The notes under the pieces were generated by a model. It saw nothing but the letters and a program-made list of their open reading frames with translations, ran no database searches and was not told where the DNA came from. This document shows positions 27,467 to 36,600 of a stretch of DNA of 64,000 nucleotides, in pieces. The DNA comes from Streptomyces gossypii. Lineage in GTDB: Bacteria > Actinomycetota > Actinomycetes > Streptomycetales > Streptomycetaceae. The DNA is taken from assembly GCF_025165795.1 (NCBI RefSeq), contig NZ_JAJAGO010000001.1, positions 496,001 to 560,000 on the forward strand. The letters are read 5' to 3'. The stretch's first letter is position 1, and each line of letters opens with the position of its first letter. The translations under genes and the position numbers were made by a program.

Positions 27467-28414
27467 ATGCCCACTGTCGCGCTGCTGACCGCCGGCCACC
27501 CGCTGCACTTCGAACTGGCCGTGGCCTGCGAGATCTTCGGCAATCCCCCGCGTGAGGCCACGGAGGGCTGGTACGACGTACTGCTCTGCGGGCCCGGACC
27601 AGTGCAGGTCGGCCCGTTCACGGTCGAGCCCGAGCACGGCCTCGAGCGCTTGGCCGGCGCCGACACCGTGATCGTGCCCGCGTGCGCGGACATCGACGAG
27701 CCACCGCAGACGGAGCTGATCGAAGCCGTGCGTGCGGCCCACGAGTCGGGGGCCCGGGTTGCCTCCCTCTGCACCGGAGCATTCCTGCTCGGCGCCGCGG
27801 GCCTGCTGGACGGCCGGCGGGCCACCACCCACTGGGCTCACGCCGCGGCGTTGAGTGCCCGCCATCCGCAGGCCGTGGTGGACCCGGAAGTGCTGTACAC
27901 GGACAACGGCAGCGTGCTCACGGCCGCGGGCAAGGCCGCGGCCGTGGACCTCTGCCTCCACCTGATCCACCTGGACCACGGCGCCACCATCGCCAACTCC
28001 GTCGCCCGCCGCCTCGTCATGCCGCCACATCGGCCCGGCGGCCAGGCCCAGTTCGTGGCCACGCCGATGCAGGTCACGGGCGACCACGCGCTGACCGGTC
28101 TGCTCACCTGGGTCCAGCAACGCCTGGACCAGCCGCTGACAGTGACCGACATGGCGCGCAAGGTGAACACCAGTCCGCGCCATCTCGGACGGCAGTTCCA
28201 GTCAGTCATCGGGCAGACGCCGATCCAGTGGCTCCTGACCCAGCGCGTACGTCGCGCCCAGGAGCTGCTGGAAGCCACCGACGAGAGCATCGAGGCGGTT
28301 GCCCGCGCTACCGGCATGGGCACCGCCACGACACTTCGGCGCCAGTTCAAACGGATCGTAGGGGTCCCACCCGACAGCTACCGGCGCGCGTTCCGCAGCG
28401 CGAAGCCCGCCTGA
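27467..28414 (+). CDS. GlxA-family AraC-type transcriptional regulator
   Basis: The product (315 residues from the ATG at 27467) joins an N-terminal DJ-1/PfpI class I amidotransferase-like domain (TVALLTAGHPLHFELAVACE, with Cys in VASLCTGAFLLGAAGLL) to a C-terminal AraC HTH pair (LTVTDMARKVNTSPRHLGRQ and QARTEAT-type second helix VARATGMGTATTLRRQFKRI). This is the GlxA/FtrA layout of metabolite-responsive regulators. The upstream GTG at 27428 would add 13 atypical residues. It is divergent from the saccharopine-dehydrogenase-like gene with 96 bp between starts. Confidence 0.88.
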   Translation: MPTVALLTAGHPLHFELAVACEIFGNPPREATEGWYDVLLCGPGPVQVGPFTVEPEHGLERLAGADTVIVPACADIDEPPQTELIEAVRAAHESGARVASLCTGAFLLGAAGLLDGRRATTHWAHAAALSARHPQAVVDPEVLYTDNGSVLTAAGKAAAVDLCLHLIHLDHGATIANSVARRLVMPPHRPGGQAQFVATPMQVTGDHALTGLLTWVQQRLDQPLTVTDMARKVNTSPRHLGRQFQSVIGQTPIQWLLTQRVRRAQELLEATDESIEAVARATGMGTATTLRRQFKRIVGVPPDSYRRAFRSAKPA

Positions 28415-28444
28415 CCGGTACGGGTGGCAGCTCCCCGCCCGAAT

Positions 28445-28710
28445 TCACCGTAGGGGCGGGCCCGTCGCCCCCGTGGGGAGTTCCTGGACGCCCAGTACCC
28501 GCAGCAGCTCAAGCCGCTCGCGCGCCTCGGCGTCCGCCGGGCTCAGCACCAGCAGCTGCTGACCCTGGTCAGGGGTGACCCAGAGTCTCGCAGGCCATCA
28601 GCAGGCGGCCCACCCGCGAGTACTGGACGGTCTTGCGGTCGGCGCGCCGGACCGCCACCTCGTACTCGCCCCAGAGCCGGCGGGTTCGGCGCTCCTCCCG
28701 CGGTCCCGCA
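28445..28710 (-). pseudogene. frameshifted C-terminal remnant of an XRE/MmyB-type regulator
   Basis: On the minus strand one frame reads LWGEYEVAVRRADRKTVQYS and RVGRLLMACETL. One frame over it continues WVTPDQGQQLLVLSPADAEA and RERLELLRVLGVQEL, ending at a TGA at 28445. Together these match the C-terminal ligand-binding part of Streptomyces MmyB-like HTH regulators, where an LW-R-E-V block is followed by a DQQLLVL block. The single-base frameshift lies near 28583. The HTH and the first half of the domain are absent. Family assignment is from memory of the motif pattern. Confidence 0.55.
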
Positions 28711-28767
28711 CTGGAGCCCCTCCCGAGCCCCGCGAGCATCCTGCCGCACCGGGCACCGACCGCCCGG

Positions 28768-28980
28768 CTCCGGATCGCAGACACGAGGGTGACGCTGCTG
28801 GGCCCGTACGTGCCCTCACGAGGCCCGCGCGAACGCCGCAACGAGGGCAAGCACGCCTTCCAAGCCGCCGTCACCACAGCCCTCCTCGGCCTGGCCACCG
28901 ATGCGGACGGCCCGGTGATCGTCGCGGGCGACCTGACATCGTCGTGGGGGCGTCCGCCAGAACCTGAGCAGCCGCAGTAG
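28768..28980 (+). pseudogene. fragment of an endonuclease/exonuclease/phosphatase-family nuclease
   Basis: This frame reads LRIADTRVTLLGPYVPSRGP and RRNEGKHAFQAAVTTALLGL, then ATDADGPVIVAGDL. That matches the middle of exodeoxyribonuclease III-like proteins, where GDLN is a metal-binding motif. After GDL the sequence departs (TSSWGRPPEPEQPQ, stop at 28978-28980) and the Asn is lost. Neither the N-terminal nor the C-terminal half is present. I treat it as a decayed insert next to the MmyB remnant. Confidence 0.5.
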
Positions 28981-29033
28981 ACACACCAGGCCCACACTGA
29001 CACACACAGCGACTCTTGCCTCCATGAGCTTGC

Positions 29034-29053
29034 ATTGACACACTGTGCCATTC
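29034..29053. promoter_or_regulatory. candidate operator shared by SDR and TetR promoters (left copy)
   Basis: ATTGACACACTGTGCCATTC, 17 bp before the SDR start at 29070, matches 30684-30703 at 17 of 20 positions. The core TGACAC-ACT-GTGCCA is a near-palindrome with five of six arm pairs. Its position near two promoters of a convergent SDR/TetR pair suggests one repressor site. Confidence 0.45.
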
Positions 29054-29069
29054 AAGTCATGGTGAGCCT

Positions 29070-30008
29070 ATGAACACCGCCGCCTCGCAGACACGCCCTC
29101 GATGGTCCGCTGCCGAGATCCCCGACCAGACCGGTCGCACCGCCCTCATCACCGGCGCGAACAGCGGCCTCGGCCTGGAGACCACGCGTCAGCTGGCCCG
29201 TCGTGGTGCGCACGTGATCATGGCCGTGCGCAATCAGCGCAAGGGCGAGGACGCCGCCAGAAGACTGCGCGACGAGATCCCCGGAGCCCGCCTCCAACTG
29301 CGCGCGCTCGACCTCGCCGACCTGGACTCGGTGCGGTCGCTCGCAGCGGACCTCAGGTCGGAGGGCGCTGTGATCGATGTGCTGGTGAACAACGCGGGAA
29401 TCATGGGGGCGGTGCGGTCGCTGAGCCCGCAGGGGCACGAAAGCCAGTTCGCCACGAATCACCTCGGCCATTTCGCCCTCACCGGTCTGCTCCTGGACAC
29501 TCTCCCGTCGGGACCGGATCCGCGCATCGTCACCGTCACCTCGTTCACGCACAGCCGTGGGCGTATCGACTTCGAAGACCTTTCGGGCGAACGGAAGTAC
29601 TCACCGATGCGTGCCTACACACAGGCCAAACTCGCCAACGCTCTTTTCGGCCTGGAGCTGGACCGCAGGCTGCGTGCGAGGGGCTCGGCAATCCGCAGTG
29701 TTCTCGCCCACCCTGGCTACGCGAACACCCCCATGCAGCGCACCGGACCGAACGCCGTGGCCCGCTCCCTCACGGGACTCGCCGGCGCACTGACAGCCCA
29801 GCCCGCCGAAGTGGGCGCACTCAGCCTGCTCTACGCCGCCACCGCACAGGCCGCACAGGGCGGCGACCTCATCGGCCCTGACGGCCCGAGGGCGAAGAAG
29901 GGCCACCCGACCGCGCTCACCCCCGCCCCCTCGGCCACCGACCAAGCTGCTGCCCGTCGCCTGTGGGAGGTGTCGGAGGAGTTGACCAAAGTGCGCTTCC
30001 CCCGCTAG
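29070..30008 (+). CDS. short-chain dehydrogenase/reductase, retinol-dehydrogenase-like
   Basis: A 312-residue classical SDR. It has the NAD(P)-binding TGANSGLGLE (residues ~28-37), the structural VLVNNAGIMG, and the active-site pair in YTQAKLANALF; the catalytic Ser is probably in VTVTSFTHSRG. The arginine in AVRNQRKGED after the second strand suggests NADPH use. It resembles the oxidoreductases annotated as retinol or protochlorophyllide reductase-like in Streptomyces. Its stop overlaps the convergent TetR stop by 3 bp. A 20-bp motif just upstream recurs before the TetR gene. No convincing Shine-Dalgarno is present. Confidence 0.88.
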   Translation: MNTAASQTRPRWSAAEIPDQTGRTALITGANSGLGLETTRQLARRGAHVIMAVRNQRKGEDAARRLRDEIPGARLQLRALDLADLDSVRSLAADLRSEGAVIDVLVNNAGIMGAVRSLSPQGHESQFATNHLGHFALTGLLLDTLPSGPDPRIVTVTSFTHSRGRIDFEDLSGERKYSPMRAYTQAKLANALFGLELDRRLRARGSAIRSVLAHPGYANTPMQRTGPNAVARSLTGLAGALTAQPAEVGALSLLYAATAQAAQGGDLIGPDGPRAKKGHPTALTPAPSATDQAAARRLWEVSEELTKVRFPR

Positions 30009-30625
30009 AGGTGCGCGTTGCCCGGAGTGTCGAGCAGTGTGAACGCCTCGTTGACCAGGGACTTCAGGGGCGGGGCTCCGCCACGGTCCACCCATGCGGC
30101 CAGTGCGACGTCGAAGGCGGCGAAGGCGGCCGCCGTCATGAGGGCGGGCCGCATGTCTGCTCGCGCGTCGGTGTCCATGCGGCGGGCCACCTCCTCGGTG
30201 AGGTCTGCCCGCCATTCGGCCTGCCGCTCCAGGTAGCGGCCATGGAGGGCAGGGGTGGAGAGCATGAGTTCGGCCAGGCGCAGCGGCGTCTGGGAGGGAT
30301 CGCCGTAGGCGTCACCGAAGGCCGCGAGGGTGTGGCGCAGGGCGGCACCGGGGTCCTCGTCCGCCGGGCGCCCGGCGAGCTGGTGGCGCAGCTGCGGGCC
30401 CAGGTCGCCGAGGAACTGGACGATCACATCTTCCTTGGAATGGAAGTAGCGGGAGAACGTCCTGCGGGAGATACCGGCCTCGGTGACGATCTGTTCGACG
30501 GTGGTCGCTTCGAAGCCCTGGGAGGTCATCAGCCGCAGCGCCGCGGAGGTGAGCTCCGTACACACGACCTGCCGTTTCCGTTCGGCGATGGTGACGGGCA
30601 ACGACCCCGGCGGTGAGCTGGTCAT
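30005..30625 (-). CDS. TetR-family transcriptional regulator
   Basis: The product has 206 residues: a basic N-terminal helix (TIAERKRQVVCTELTSAAL), a TetR HTH (TVEQIVTEAGISRRTFSRYF) and a helical ligand domain with an ACR-like AFAAFDVALAAWV end. It converges on the SDR gene. The true start is 30625, since the frame's extension to 31117 overlaps the VOC gene antisense. A 20-bp motif 59 bp upstream is repeated before the SDR gene, suggesting it represses itself and the SDR. It is also divergent from the VOC gene (159 bp between starts). Confidence 0.88.
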   Translation of the reverse strand: MTSSPPGSLPVTIAERKRQVVCTELTSAALRLMTSQGFEATTVEQIVTEAGISRRTFSRYFHSKEDVIVQFLGDLGPQLRHQLAGRPADEDPGAALRHTLAAFGDAYGDPSQTPLRLAELMLSTPALHGRYLERQAEWRADLTEEVARRMDTDARADMRPALMTAAAFAAFDVALAAWVDRGGAPPLKSLVNEAFTLLDTPGNAHL

Positions 30626-30683
30626 GAAAGCAACCCTAAGGCACGCCGGTCCTTGTGCGCGGCAAATTACGCAGCAGGCCGCA

Positions 30684-30703
30684 ATTGACTCACCGTGCCA
30701 CTC
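30684..30703. promoter_or_regulatory. candidate operator shared by SDR and TetR promoters (right copy)
   Basis: ATTGACTCACCGTGCCACTC lies between the TetR start (30625, minus) and the VOC start (30785, plus). It matches the site before the SDR gene at 17 of 20 positions. If bound by the TetR product it would give autoregulation and might affect the VOC gene too. Confidence 0.45.
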
Positions 30704-30784
30704 CTTCCGTGTTGAACTCCCCCGCGAGAACCGCCGGCCTGGACGGCTCCACGACCAGCCGGCGTGTTCCTTATGCTCGGAAAC

Positions 30785-31225
30785 ATGACTATTCAGCGGA
30801 TGGACAACGTCGGCATCGTCGTCGACGACCTGGACGCGGCTGTCGCGTTCTTCACCGAGCTGGGCATGGAGCTGGACGGCAAGGGGCAGATCGAAGGCCG
30901 TTGGGCGGACCGCACCGTCGGACTCGACGGCGTCCGGAGCGACATCGCGATGATGCGGACCCCGGACGGCCACAGCAAGCTGGAGCTGGCCAAGTACCAC
31001 ACGCCCGCGGCGTCCGGCGCCGAGCCAAAGAACCCTCCGCCCAACACGCTGGGGCTGCATCGTGTCATGTTCGCCGTCGACGACATCGACGACACGGTTG
31101 CCCGCCTGCGCGCCCACGGCGCCGAGCTTCTCGGCGAGGTGGCGCAGTACGAGAGCGTCTTCCGGCTCTGCTACCTCCGCGGCCCCGCGGGCATCATCGT
31201 CGCCCTCGCCGAACAGATCGGCTGA
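30785..31225 (+). CDS. VOC/glyoxalase-superfamily protein
   Basis: A 146-residue protein with two beta-alpha-beta-beta-beta modules typical of vicinal-oxygen-chelate proteins: MDNVGIVVDDLDAAVAFFTE near the start and LHRVMFAVDDIDDTVARLRA in the second half. Likely metal ligands are Glu in KLELAKYH and the terminal strand FRLCYLRGPAGIIVALAEQ. The family includes glyoxalases, dioxygenases and antibiotic-binding proteins; which applies is unknown. I chose the ATG at 30785 because the motif starts there; an in-frame upstream codon at 30764 adds only seven residues. Confidence 0.82.
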   Translation: MTIQRMDNVGIVVDDLDAAVAFFTELGMELDGKGQIEGRWADRTVGLDGVRSDIAMMRTPDGHSKLELAKYHTPAASGAEPKNPPPNTLGLHRVMFAVDDIDDTVARLRAHGAELLGEVAQYESVFRLCYLRGPAGIIVALAEQIG

Positions 31226-31252
31226 TGCGGTCTGCCGCGCGCCGCGGGCGCG

Positions 31253-31750
31253 TCACATGCGGTCGGCGATGTGGTTCAGGTAGTGGGCCAGTGTCGGGTG
31301 CTTGGCCGGTGTGAGGGCGCGGTCGTTCCAGGAGCCGACGCGCCCCTCGGGGTCCACGAAGTGCCCGGAGGTGTGCATCGTCTGGTCGTCGCGGGAGGTG
31401 ACCGGTATCCAGGCCGGGTTCCAGGCACGCCCCCACTGCTTCACGTAGAGACCGTGGTTGAGGCGCAAGGTGAACATGTGATGGATCTGCTGCGCCTTGT
31501 CCAGGCTGATGAAGGCGTGGCCGTCCATGAAGTCCCACCGCATGCCCCGGTCGCGCACGTCGTACGCGCCCTCGTGGATACCCCACAGCGTCCGGAGTGC
31601 CTCCGGTATCCGCATGTCCTGGTCTTCTTCGAGCGCACGGACTGCGGCCGGCGGCGCCGGCGGGCGCAGTGGCGGATACGTGTCCGGATGCCGGGAGATT
31701 GCCTGCTGGATGCGGTTCCATGCCTGCTGTATCTTCTGCTCGCCTGCCAT
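31253..31750 (-). CDS. SUKH (SMI1/KNR4) domain protein, downstream copy
   Basis: A 165-residue protein with a SUKH-type core: IPEALRTLWGIHEGAYDVRD (compare the hallmark L-..Y...NG/EG), FMDGHAFISLDKAQQIHHMF, and WNPAWIPVTSRDD before a GHFVDPEGRVGSWND strand pair. SUKH proteins are known as immunity proteins to bacterial toxins and as regulators of unknown partner. Its ATG overlaps the stop of the upstream paralogue (TGATG), so the two are coupled. No toxin gene is seen next to them. Confidence 0.82.
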   Translation of the reverse strand: MAGEQKIQQAWNRIQQAISRHPDTYPPLRPPAPPAAVRALEEDQDMRIPEALRTLWGIHEGAYDVRDRGMRWDFMDGHAFISLDKAQQIHHMFTLRLNHGLYVKQWGRAWNPAWIPVTSRDDQTMHTSGHFVDPEGRVGSWNDRALTPAKHPTLAHYLNHIADRM

Positions 31751-32364
31751 CACGCGTCCCCCTGGTCCTGGTTACGGTGCCTGCGGTGGAACGGCCGCCA
31801 GTCGTCCAGCTCTTCGTAGAGCCGACGGGCGGGATCGTCCCAGACGAGGGAGCCGTCCGAGATGCCCGGCACGTCCCCGCCCGTCGACTGGTCGGGCGCT
31901 TTGTGCAAGGCGTCCGCCTCCGACTTCAGGTAGTCGGCCAAGGTGGTGCCCATCGACACCGTCGGCATCTCCGCCTCCGCCCAGTGCCCGACGAAGCCGG
32001 TCTTCGTGTCGTGGAACATGCCGGAATACGGGTCGGTGGGGTCGTTGCACACGAACGGTATCCACGACCGCTCCCACCCCCGCTCCTCCCCGTTCTCCAG
32101 TGGATGGCAGCGGACTGACCCGTCGATGCTCAAGGGCGCGTAGCCGTCGAGGAAGTCGGGGAAGGTGAACAGGTAGGCGCCCTCGTTCACTCCCCACAGT
32201 GCCTTCAGGTCCGCATGTACGGGCGTGCCGATGCGCTGTTCGTACCACTCCAGCGCCTCCGGCGTCACCGGCGGGCGCAGGCGTGCGTAGGTGGCGGGGG
32301 CGTGGCGCTTCAGCCAGGAAGTGATGCGTTCCCACTGGTGGGTGACCCTTGCTGGTGAGTCCAC
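31750..32364 (-). CDS. SUKH (SMI1/KNR4) domain protein, upstream copy
   Basis: A 204-residue paralogue of the next gene, with matching blocks: VHADLKALWGVNEGAYLFTF, FLDGYAPLSIDG, WERSWIPFVCNDPTDPYSGM and TKTGFVGHWAEAE. The start is the GTG at 32364 because GGGAGG lies 7 bases before it and the paralogue begins at the equivalent point. The frame also runs back to an ATG at 32514 that would add a possible lipoprotein signal (RRRSVVLAAL then TVAACG) but with no ribosome site. It may be an orphan immunity protein. Confidence 0.8.
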   Translation of the reverse strand: MDSPARVTHQWERITSWLKRHAPATYARLRPPVTPEALEWYEQRIGTPVHADLKALWGVNEGAYLFTFPDFLDGYAPLSIDGSVRCHPLENGEERGWERSWIPFVCNDPTDPYSGMFHDTKTGFVGHWAEAEMPTVSMGTTLADYLKSEADALHKAPDQSTGGDVPGISDGSLVWDDPARRLYEELDDWRPFHRRHRNQDQGDA

Positions 32365-32592
32365 TCTCTGTCCTCCCGTCGGCCGGCGTTGTGCTGGTGT
32401 ACGGCGCTGGTCCTGCGGACTGCCGCACGCGGCGACGGTCGTCGTCGTGGAGGTGAGGGCTGCGAGTACAACACTGCGGCGGCGCACGCTTGTCGATGTC
32501 ACCGGGCCGACCATATCGGGCAGGGGTTCGGCATCGCCCCTCACCACAACTCCTCCGGCACCGACACCGACGCCTTCTCAGGCCACCGGGCG

Positions 32593-32625
32593 TTGTTCAT
32601 TGCTGCGGACCGGGTCACTGAACAA
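32593..32625. promoter_or_regulatory. spaced inverted repeat TTGTTCA-N19-TGAACAA (left site)
   Basis: TTGTTCA at 32593-32599 and TGAACAA at 32619-32625 form a 7-bp dyad with a 19-bp spacer. It lies in the 343-bp gap between the divergent SUKH and lipoprotein genes, 83 bp before the latter. The same arms with exactly the same spacer occur at 37746-37778. I see nothing else in this gap. Confidence 0.55.
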
Positions 32626-32707
32626 TCCGTGCCGCGCTGAACTGGGCTTGCGGTGCCTGCGTTCGGCACCCGCGAAGACGGGTCACAGCACGGAGAGAGG
32701 TCGTTGG

Positions 32708-33601
32708 ATGTTCAAGAGGCGGAGCGTCACCGTGGTGGCCGCCGGGCTGGTACTGGCCGTCAGCGGCTGCGGGGGCGGAGACGGGGACGGGGCAGACGGG
32801 AAGTCCGGCACGTCGGACAAGAAGTCGGCCAAGCCGCCGCCCAAGGAGCTGGTGGAGTGGGTGGGCGACATGTGCGAGTCGACGACCGCGCTCAAGACCG
32901 TCCGGGCGGACAGCACGGCGGCCCTGAAGAAGGTCCGCAAACCCGGCGAGACCGACCCGTCCCCCGAATTCCTCGCCTATGACCACGTCTTTGCAGCGCC
33001 ACCGTCGGTGAAGGATGTGGAACGCGACCTCAAGAAGCTCGGCCGGTCGGGCGTTTCCGCGGCCGACCAGCTGCACGGGGCCTGGCTGCGGAAACTGAAG
33101 GACGTCAGGCCGGAGCTCGACAAGTTGTCCCCGTCCGCGGCCTTCGACGACCCCGAGGGCAGCGCGGCGGACGCCGACAAGCTCGTGCAGTCCCTCGCCC
33201 CGCCGAAGCCGGACCTGACGGCCCTGACCAAGAAGGACCGGCAGCTCGCGGCCGCACACAAGCGCGCGAAGCAGTGCGCCCCGGGCTGGAAGCCGCCCGG
33301 AAAGGCGGCCTCGCACGCGCCCGACCCGACCGGCCCGCTGCCCAAGGCAGCGGACGGCGGGAACAGCGGGGCCTGCGCCGACAGCAAGTGCGAGATCCTG
33401 GTGACCTCCTCGGTGAACATCACGGCGAAGGGGCTGAACCTGCTGGTCACCGTGGACGACGAGGGCGTCTCTCTGCAGACCGGTGATGGCGGCTTCATGC
33501 AGCTGGGCGGCAGGGGTTCGATCGAGTTCGCCGAGGGCGTCGGCGTGTTCGTCATCGCGCAGAACGAGGACGGTGCCGTGCTGCACTTCACTCCCTCTTG
33601 A
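32708..33601 (+). CDS. lipoprotein of unknown function
   Basis: A 297-residue lipoprotein. MFKRR, a hydrophobic helix and the lipobox LAVSGC give lipidation at Cys 21, followed by a Gly/Asp-rich linker. The middle is mainly helical with many Lys-Lys and Asp residues; the C-terminal ~90 residues look like a small beta domain (CEILVTSSVNITAKGLNLLV and GSIEFAEGVGVFVIAQNEDG). A Cys pair (ACADSKCE) sits between them. I do not recognise the family. GGAGAGAGG precedes the ATG. It is the first rightward gene after the spaced repeat at 32593. Confidence 0.78.
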   Translation: MFKRRSVTVVAAGLVLAVSGCGGGDGDGADGKSGTSDKKSAKPPPKELVEWVGDMCESTTALKTVRADSTAALKKVRKPGETDPSPEFLAYDHVFAAPPSVKDVERDLKKLGRSGVSAADQLHGAWLRKLKDVRPELDKLSPSAAFDDPEGSAADADKLVQSLAPPKPDLTALTKKDRQLAAAHKRAKQCAPGWKPPGKAASHAPDPTGPLPKAADGGNSGACADSKCEILVTSSVNITAKGLNLLVTVDDEGVSLQTGDGGFMQLGGRGSIEFAEGVGVFVIAQNEDGAVLHFTPS

Positions 33602-33660
33602 GCGCCGTCCCGCACGCGCCGTACGCGCCGCACGCTGCGCACACGCCGCACCCCGCGTGC

Positions 33661-36600
33661 CTATCCCTCCTCGCACGACTCCCGGTAGCCGAGTTGCGGC
33701 AGGCTTTCCTCCCATTCGGCGCGGGTGAGGACGCCCTGGGTGCGGTCGCAGACGTAGTCCGTCGCACGCTCCGCCTCCAGGGTCCACACGCGGGCCGTCA
33801 GGTCGTAGCTGGCGGAGGTGAGGGTGCCGCCGTCCGGGCTGAACGCGACGGAGGTGACGGTCTCGAGGTGACCGGTGAGTGGCTGGCCGACGGGCTCGGC
33901 GCGGACCGGATCGGCCACGTCCCACAGGCGGACGGTGCTGTCTCCGCTGCCGGTGGCCAGCGTCCTGCCGTCCGGGGCGAAGGCGACGGACCTGACCGGC
34001 CCGCGGTGCTCGGCCAGCTCCTCCCCCACCCGCCGTACGCGGTCCGTCCGTTGTACGTCCCACAGCCGCGCCGTGCGGTCGTCGCTGCCGGTGGCCAGCG
34101 TCTTGCCGTCCGGGGCGAAGGCAACCGTGTTGACGGTCTGGTCGTGGCCGGTGAGGGCTTCACCGGCCGGCCGTGCCCGGGCTGGGTCGCGTACGTGCCA
34201 CAGCCGCGCCGTGTTGTCCTCGCTGCCGGTGGCCAGCGTGCGGCCGTTGCGCGCGAAGGCCACGGAGGTGACGGTGTCCCGGTGGCCGCGCAGCGGTTCG
34301 CCCAGCTGCCGTACGCGTTCCGGCCGGCGTACGTCCCACAGCCGCACCGTGCCGTCGTCTCCACCGGTGGCCAGCGTGCGGCCGTCGGGGGCGAACGCGA
34401 CGGTGAGGGCGCCGTCTTCGTGCGCGTCCAGCGGTGCGCCGAGCGGGGCGGGGCGTTCGGGCGCGGAGATGTCCCACAGCCGTACGGTGCCGTCCTCCGA
34501 ACCGCTGGCCACCGTACGGCCGTCGGGGGCGAACGCGACGGCCAGCACCTCGGCCTCGTGGCCGGTGAGCGTCCGAGGTATGCGGCGCGGGCGGCCCGGC
34601 TCGTCCACGTCCCACAGGCGGATCAGCCCGTCGTCGGTACTGGCGGCGGCGAGCAGGCTGCCGTCGGGGCTGTAGGCGACGGCGGTCAGTGGGTTGGTGA
34701 AATCGGTGAGGACGGTCGGCGGCCGGTGCCAGAGGCGGACGCTGCGGTCGGCGCCGGTGCTGGCGAGGGTGCGGCCGTCGCGGCTGAAGGCCACCTCCCA
34801 CACGGCCTCCGTGTGGCCGGTCAACGGCTCCCCGAGCTGTTGCGGGTATGCGGGGTTGGCCACGTTCCACAGGATCGGGGAGTCGTCTTCGCCCGCGGTC
34901 GCCAGGGTGCGGCCGTCCGGGCTGAAGGCCACCGACATGACGGACGCGGAGTGCTCGGTGAGCGGTTCACCCAGCGGCTTGAGGCGGGCCGGGTCGGAGG
35001 CGTCCCACAGTCGTACGGTCTCGTCGAAGCCGGCCGAGGCGAGGGTCTGGCCGTCCGGGGAGAAGGCCAGCGTCCAGACGGAGGCGGTGTGTTCGCGCCG
35101 CGGCTTGCCGAGCGGGGCGAGTCCGTCGTCCTCGCTGAACTGCCACATCCGCACGGTCCCGTCGTAGCCGGCCGTGGCCAGGGTTTCCCCGTCCGGGGCG
35201 AACACGACGGCCCGGACGCTGCCCTTTTCGGATTGGTCGGCCTCGGCGGGCTCGCCGAGCGGCGCGGGGCGGGACGGATCGCTCAGATCCCACAGCCGTA
35301 AGGTCCCGTCGTCGCCTGCGGTGGCCAGCGTCCGGCCTTCGGGTGCGAACGCGACGGAGACGACGTTCTCCTCCTCGTGGCTCACCAGCGGCCGGGCGAC
35401 GGCGCGGGGCCGCTCCCGGTCGCGGACGTCCCACAGTTGGATGGCGCCGCCCTCCCCGGTGGCTGCCAGCAGGTCGCCGTCCTGCGGCGCGAAGGCGACC
35501 GCGCCGACGGGGCCCGTACGCAGGCGCAGCGGCTTCCCCAGCGGCCTCCCCATGCCCTCGGACGTGTCCCCCGGCCGCGCGGCGGTGTCCCACAGCCGGA
35601 CCGTGCCGTCGTGGCCGCCGCTGGCGAGGGTACGGCCGTCGGGCGCGTACGCCACGGAGCTGCCCAGGCCGCGGTGCCCGGACAGCCGGGTGGCCAGTAC
35701 CCGGCCCGCGTCCGAGGCCAGCCGCGTCCGCAAGTCCGGGGTGGAGCGCATGCGGTGCGCGGCGACGTCGAGCCGGGCGGCCAGTCCGGCGCGGGTCTCG
35801 CGGACTCCGTCGGCCTCGGCGGTGAGACGGCCGAAGACGGCATCGTCCCGTTCGGCGTGTGCGGTGGCGCGCGCCTGGAGGGCGACGACGGCGGTGCCGC
35901 TGGCCAGCATCACGAGCGCGGCGAGCACGGCCACGACGGTACGGCGCAGGCGCGCGGCACGGTGCCGGCGCCGGAGCGAGGCGCTGAGGAACTGCCTTTC
36001 CGGCGGGGTGAGTTCGTCTATGCGGCGCTCCTCACGTGTCTCCCGCTCCGCCTGTCCGCTGCCGTGCGGCTCGGCGGCGTTCGGCGGGAAGGCGTCGTGG
36101 GCGGCGTCCAGACGGGAACCGGCGTAGAGCGCGGCGTTCTCCCGGCCGAGTGCCTGCCAGGTGCGGGCCGCCTCGGAGAGCGAGCGGTGGACGCGGAGCC
36201 GGTCGCGTTCGGCGTCGATCCATTCGCGCAGGCGCGGCCAGGCGGTGATGAGTGCTTCGTGGGCGAGGTCGACGGTGCCGTCGTCGAAGGTGATGAGGCG
36301 GGCACGGACCAGGCGTTCCAGTACGACTCGGGTGTCGGCGGGCCCGCCGAAGTCGAGCTCCGCGTGCTCGGTGGGGCGGCGTGTGTCGGGTGTGCCGTCG
36401 CCGGGGGCGATGAGGCGGAGCAGGATGCGGCGGGCCAGCTCCGCCTGGGAGGCGGTGAGTTCCTCGTACACCTGCTCGGCCGTACGGACGACGGCGCCGT
36501 GCAGCCCGCCTGCGGCCTCGTACGCGGTCTCGGTCAGTGCGCGTCCGCTGCGGTGGCGCCACGTCTCCAGCAGGACGTGCGACATCATCGGCAGTCCGCC

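Noticed and set aside
29035..29063. TTGACA as a -35 box of the SDR promoter
   Set aside because: No acceptable -10 lies 16-19 bp downstream, so I list the site as an operator candidate instead.
30626..31117. N-terminal extension of the TetR frame
   Set aside because: It is antisense to the VOC gene, and the TetR fold begins at 30625.
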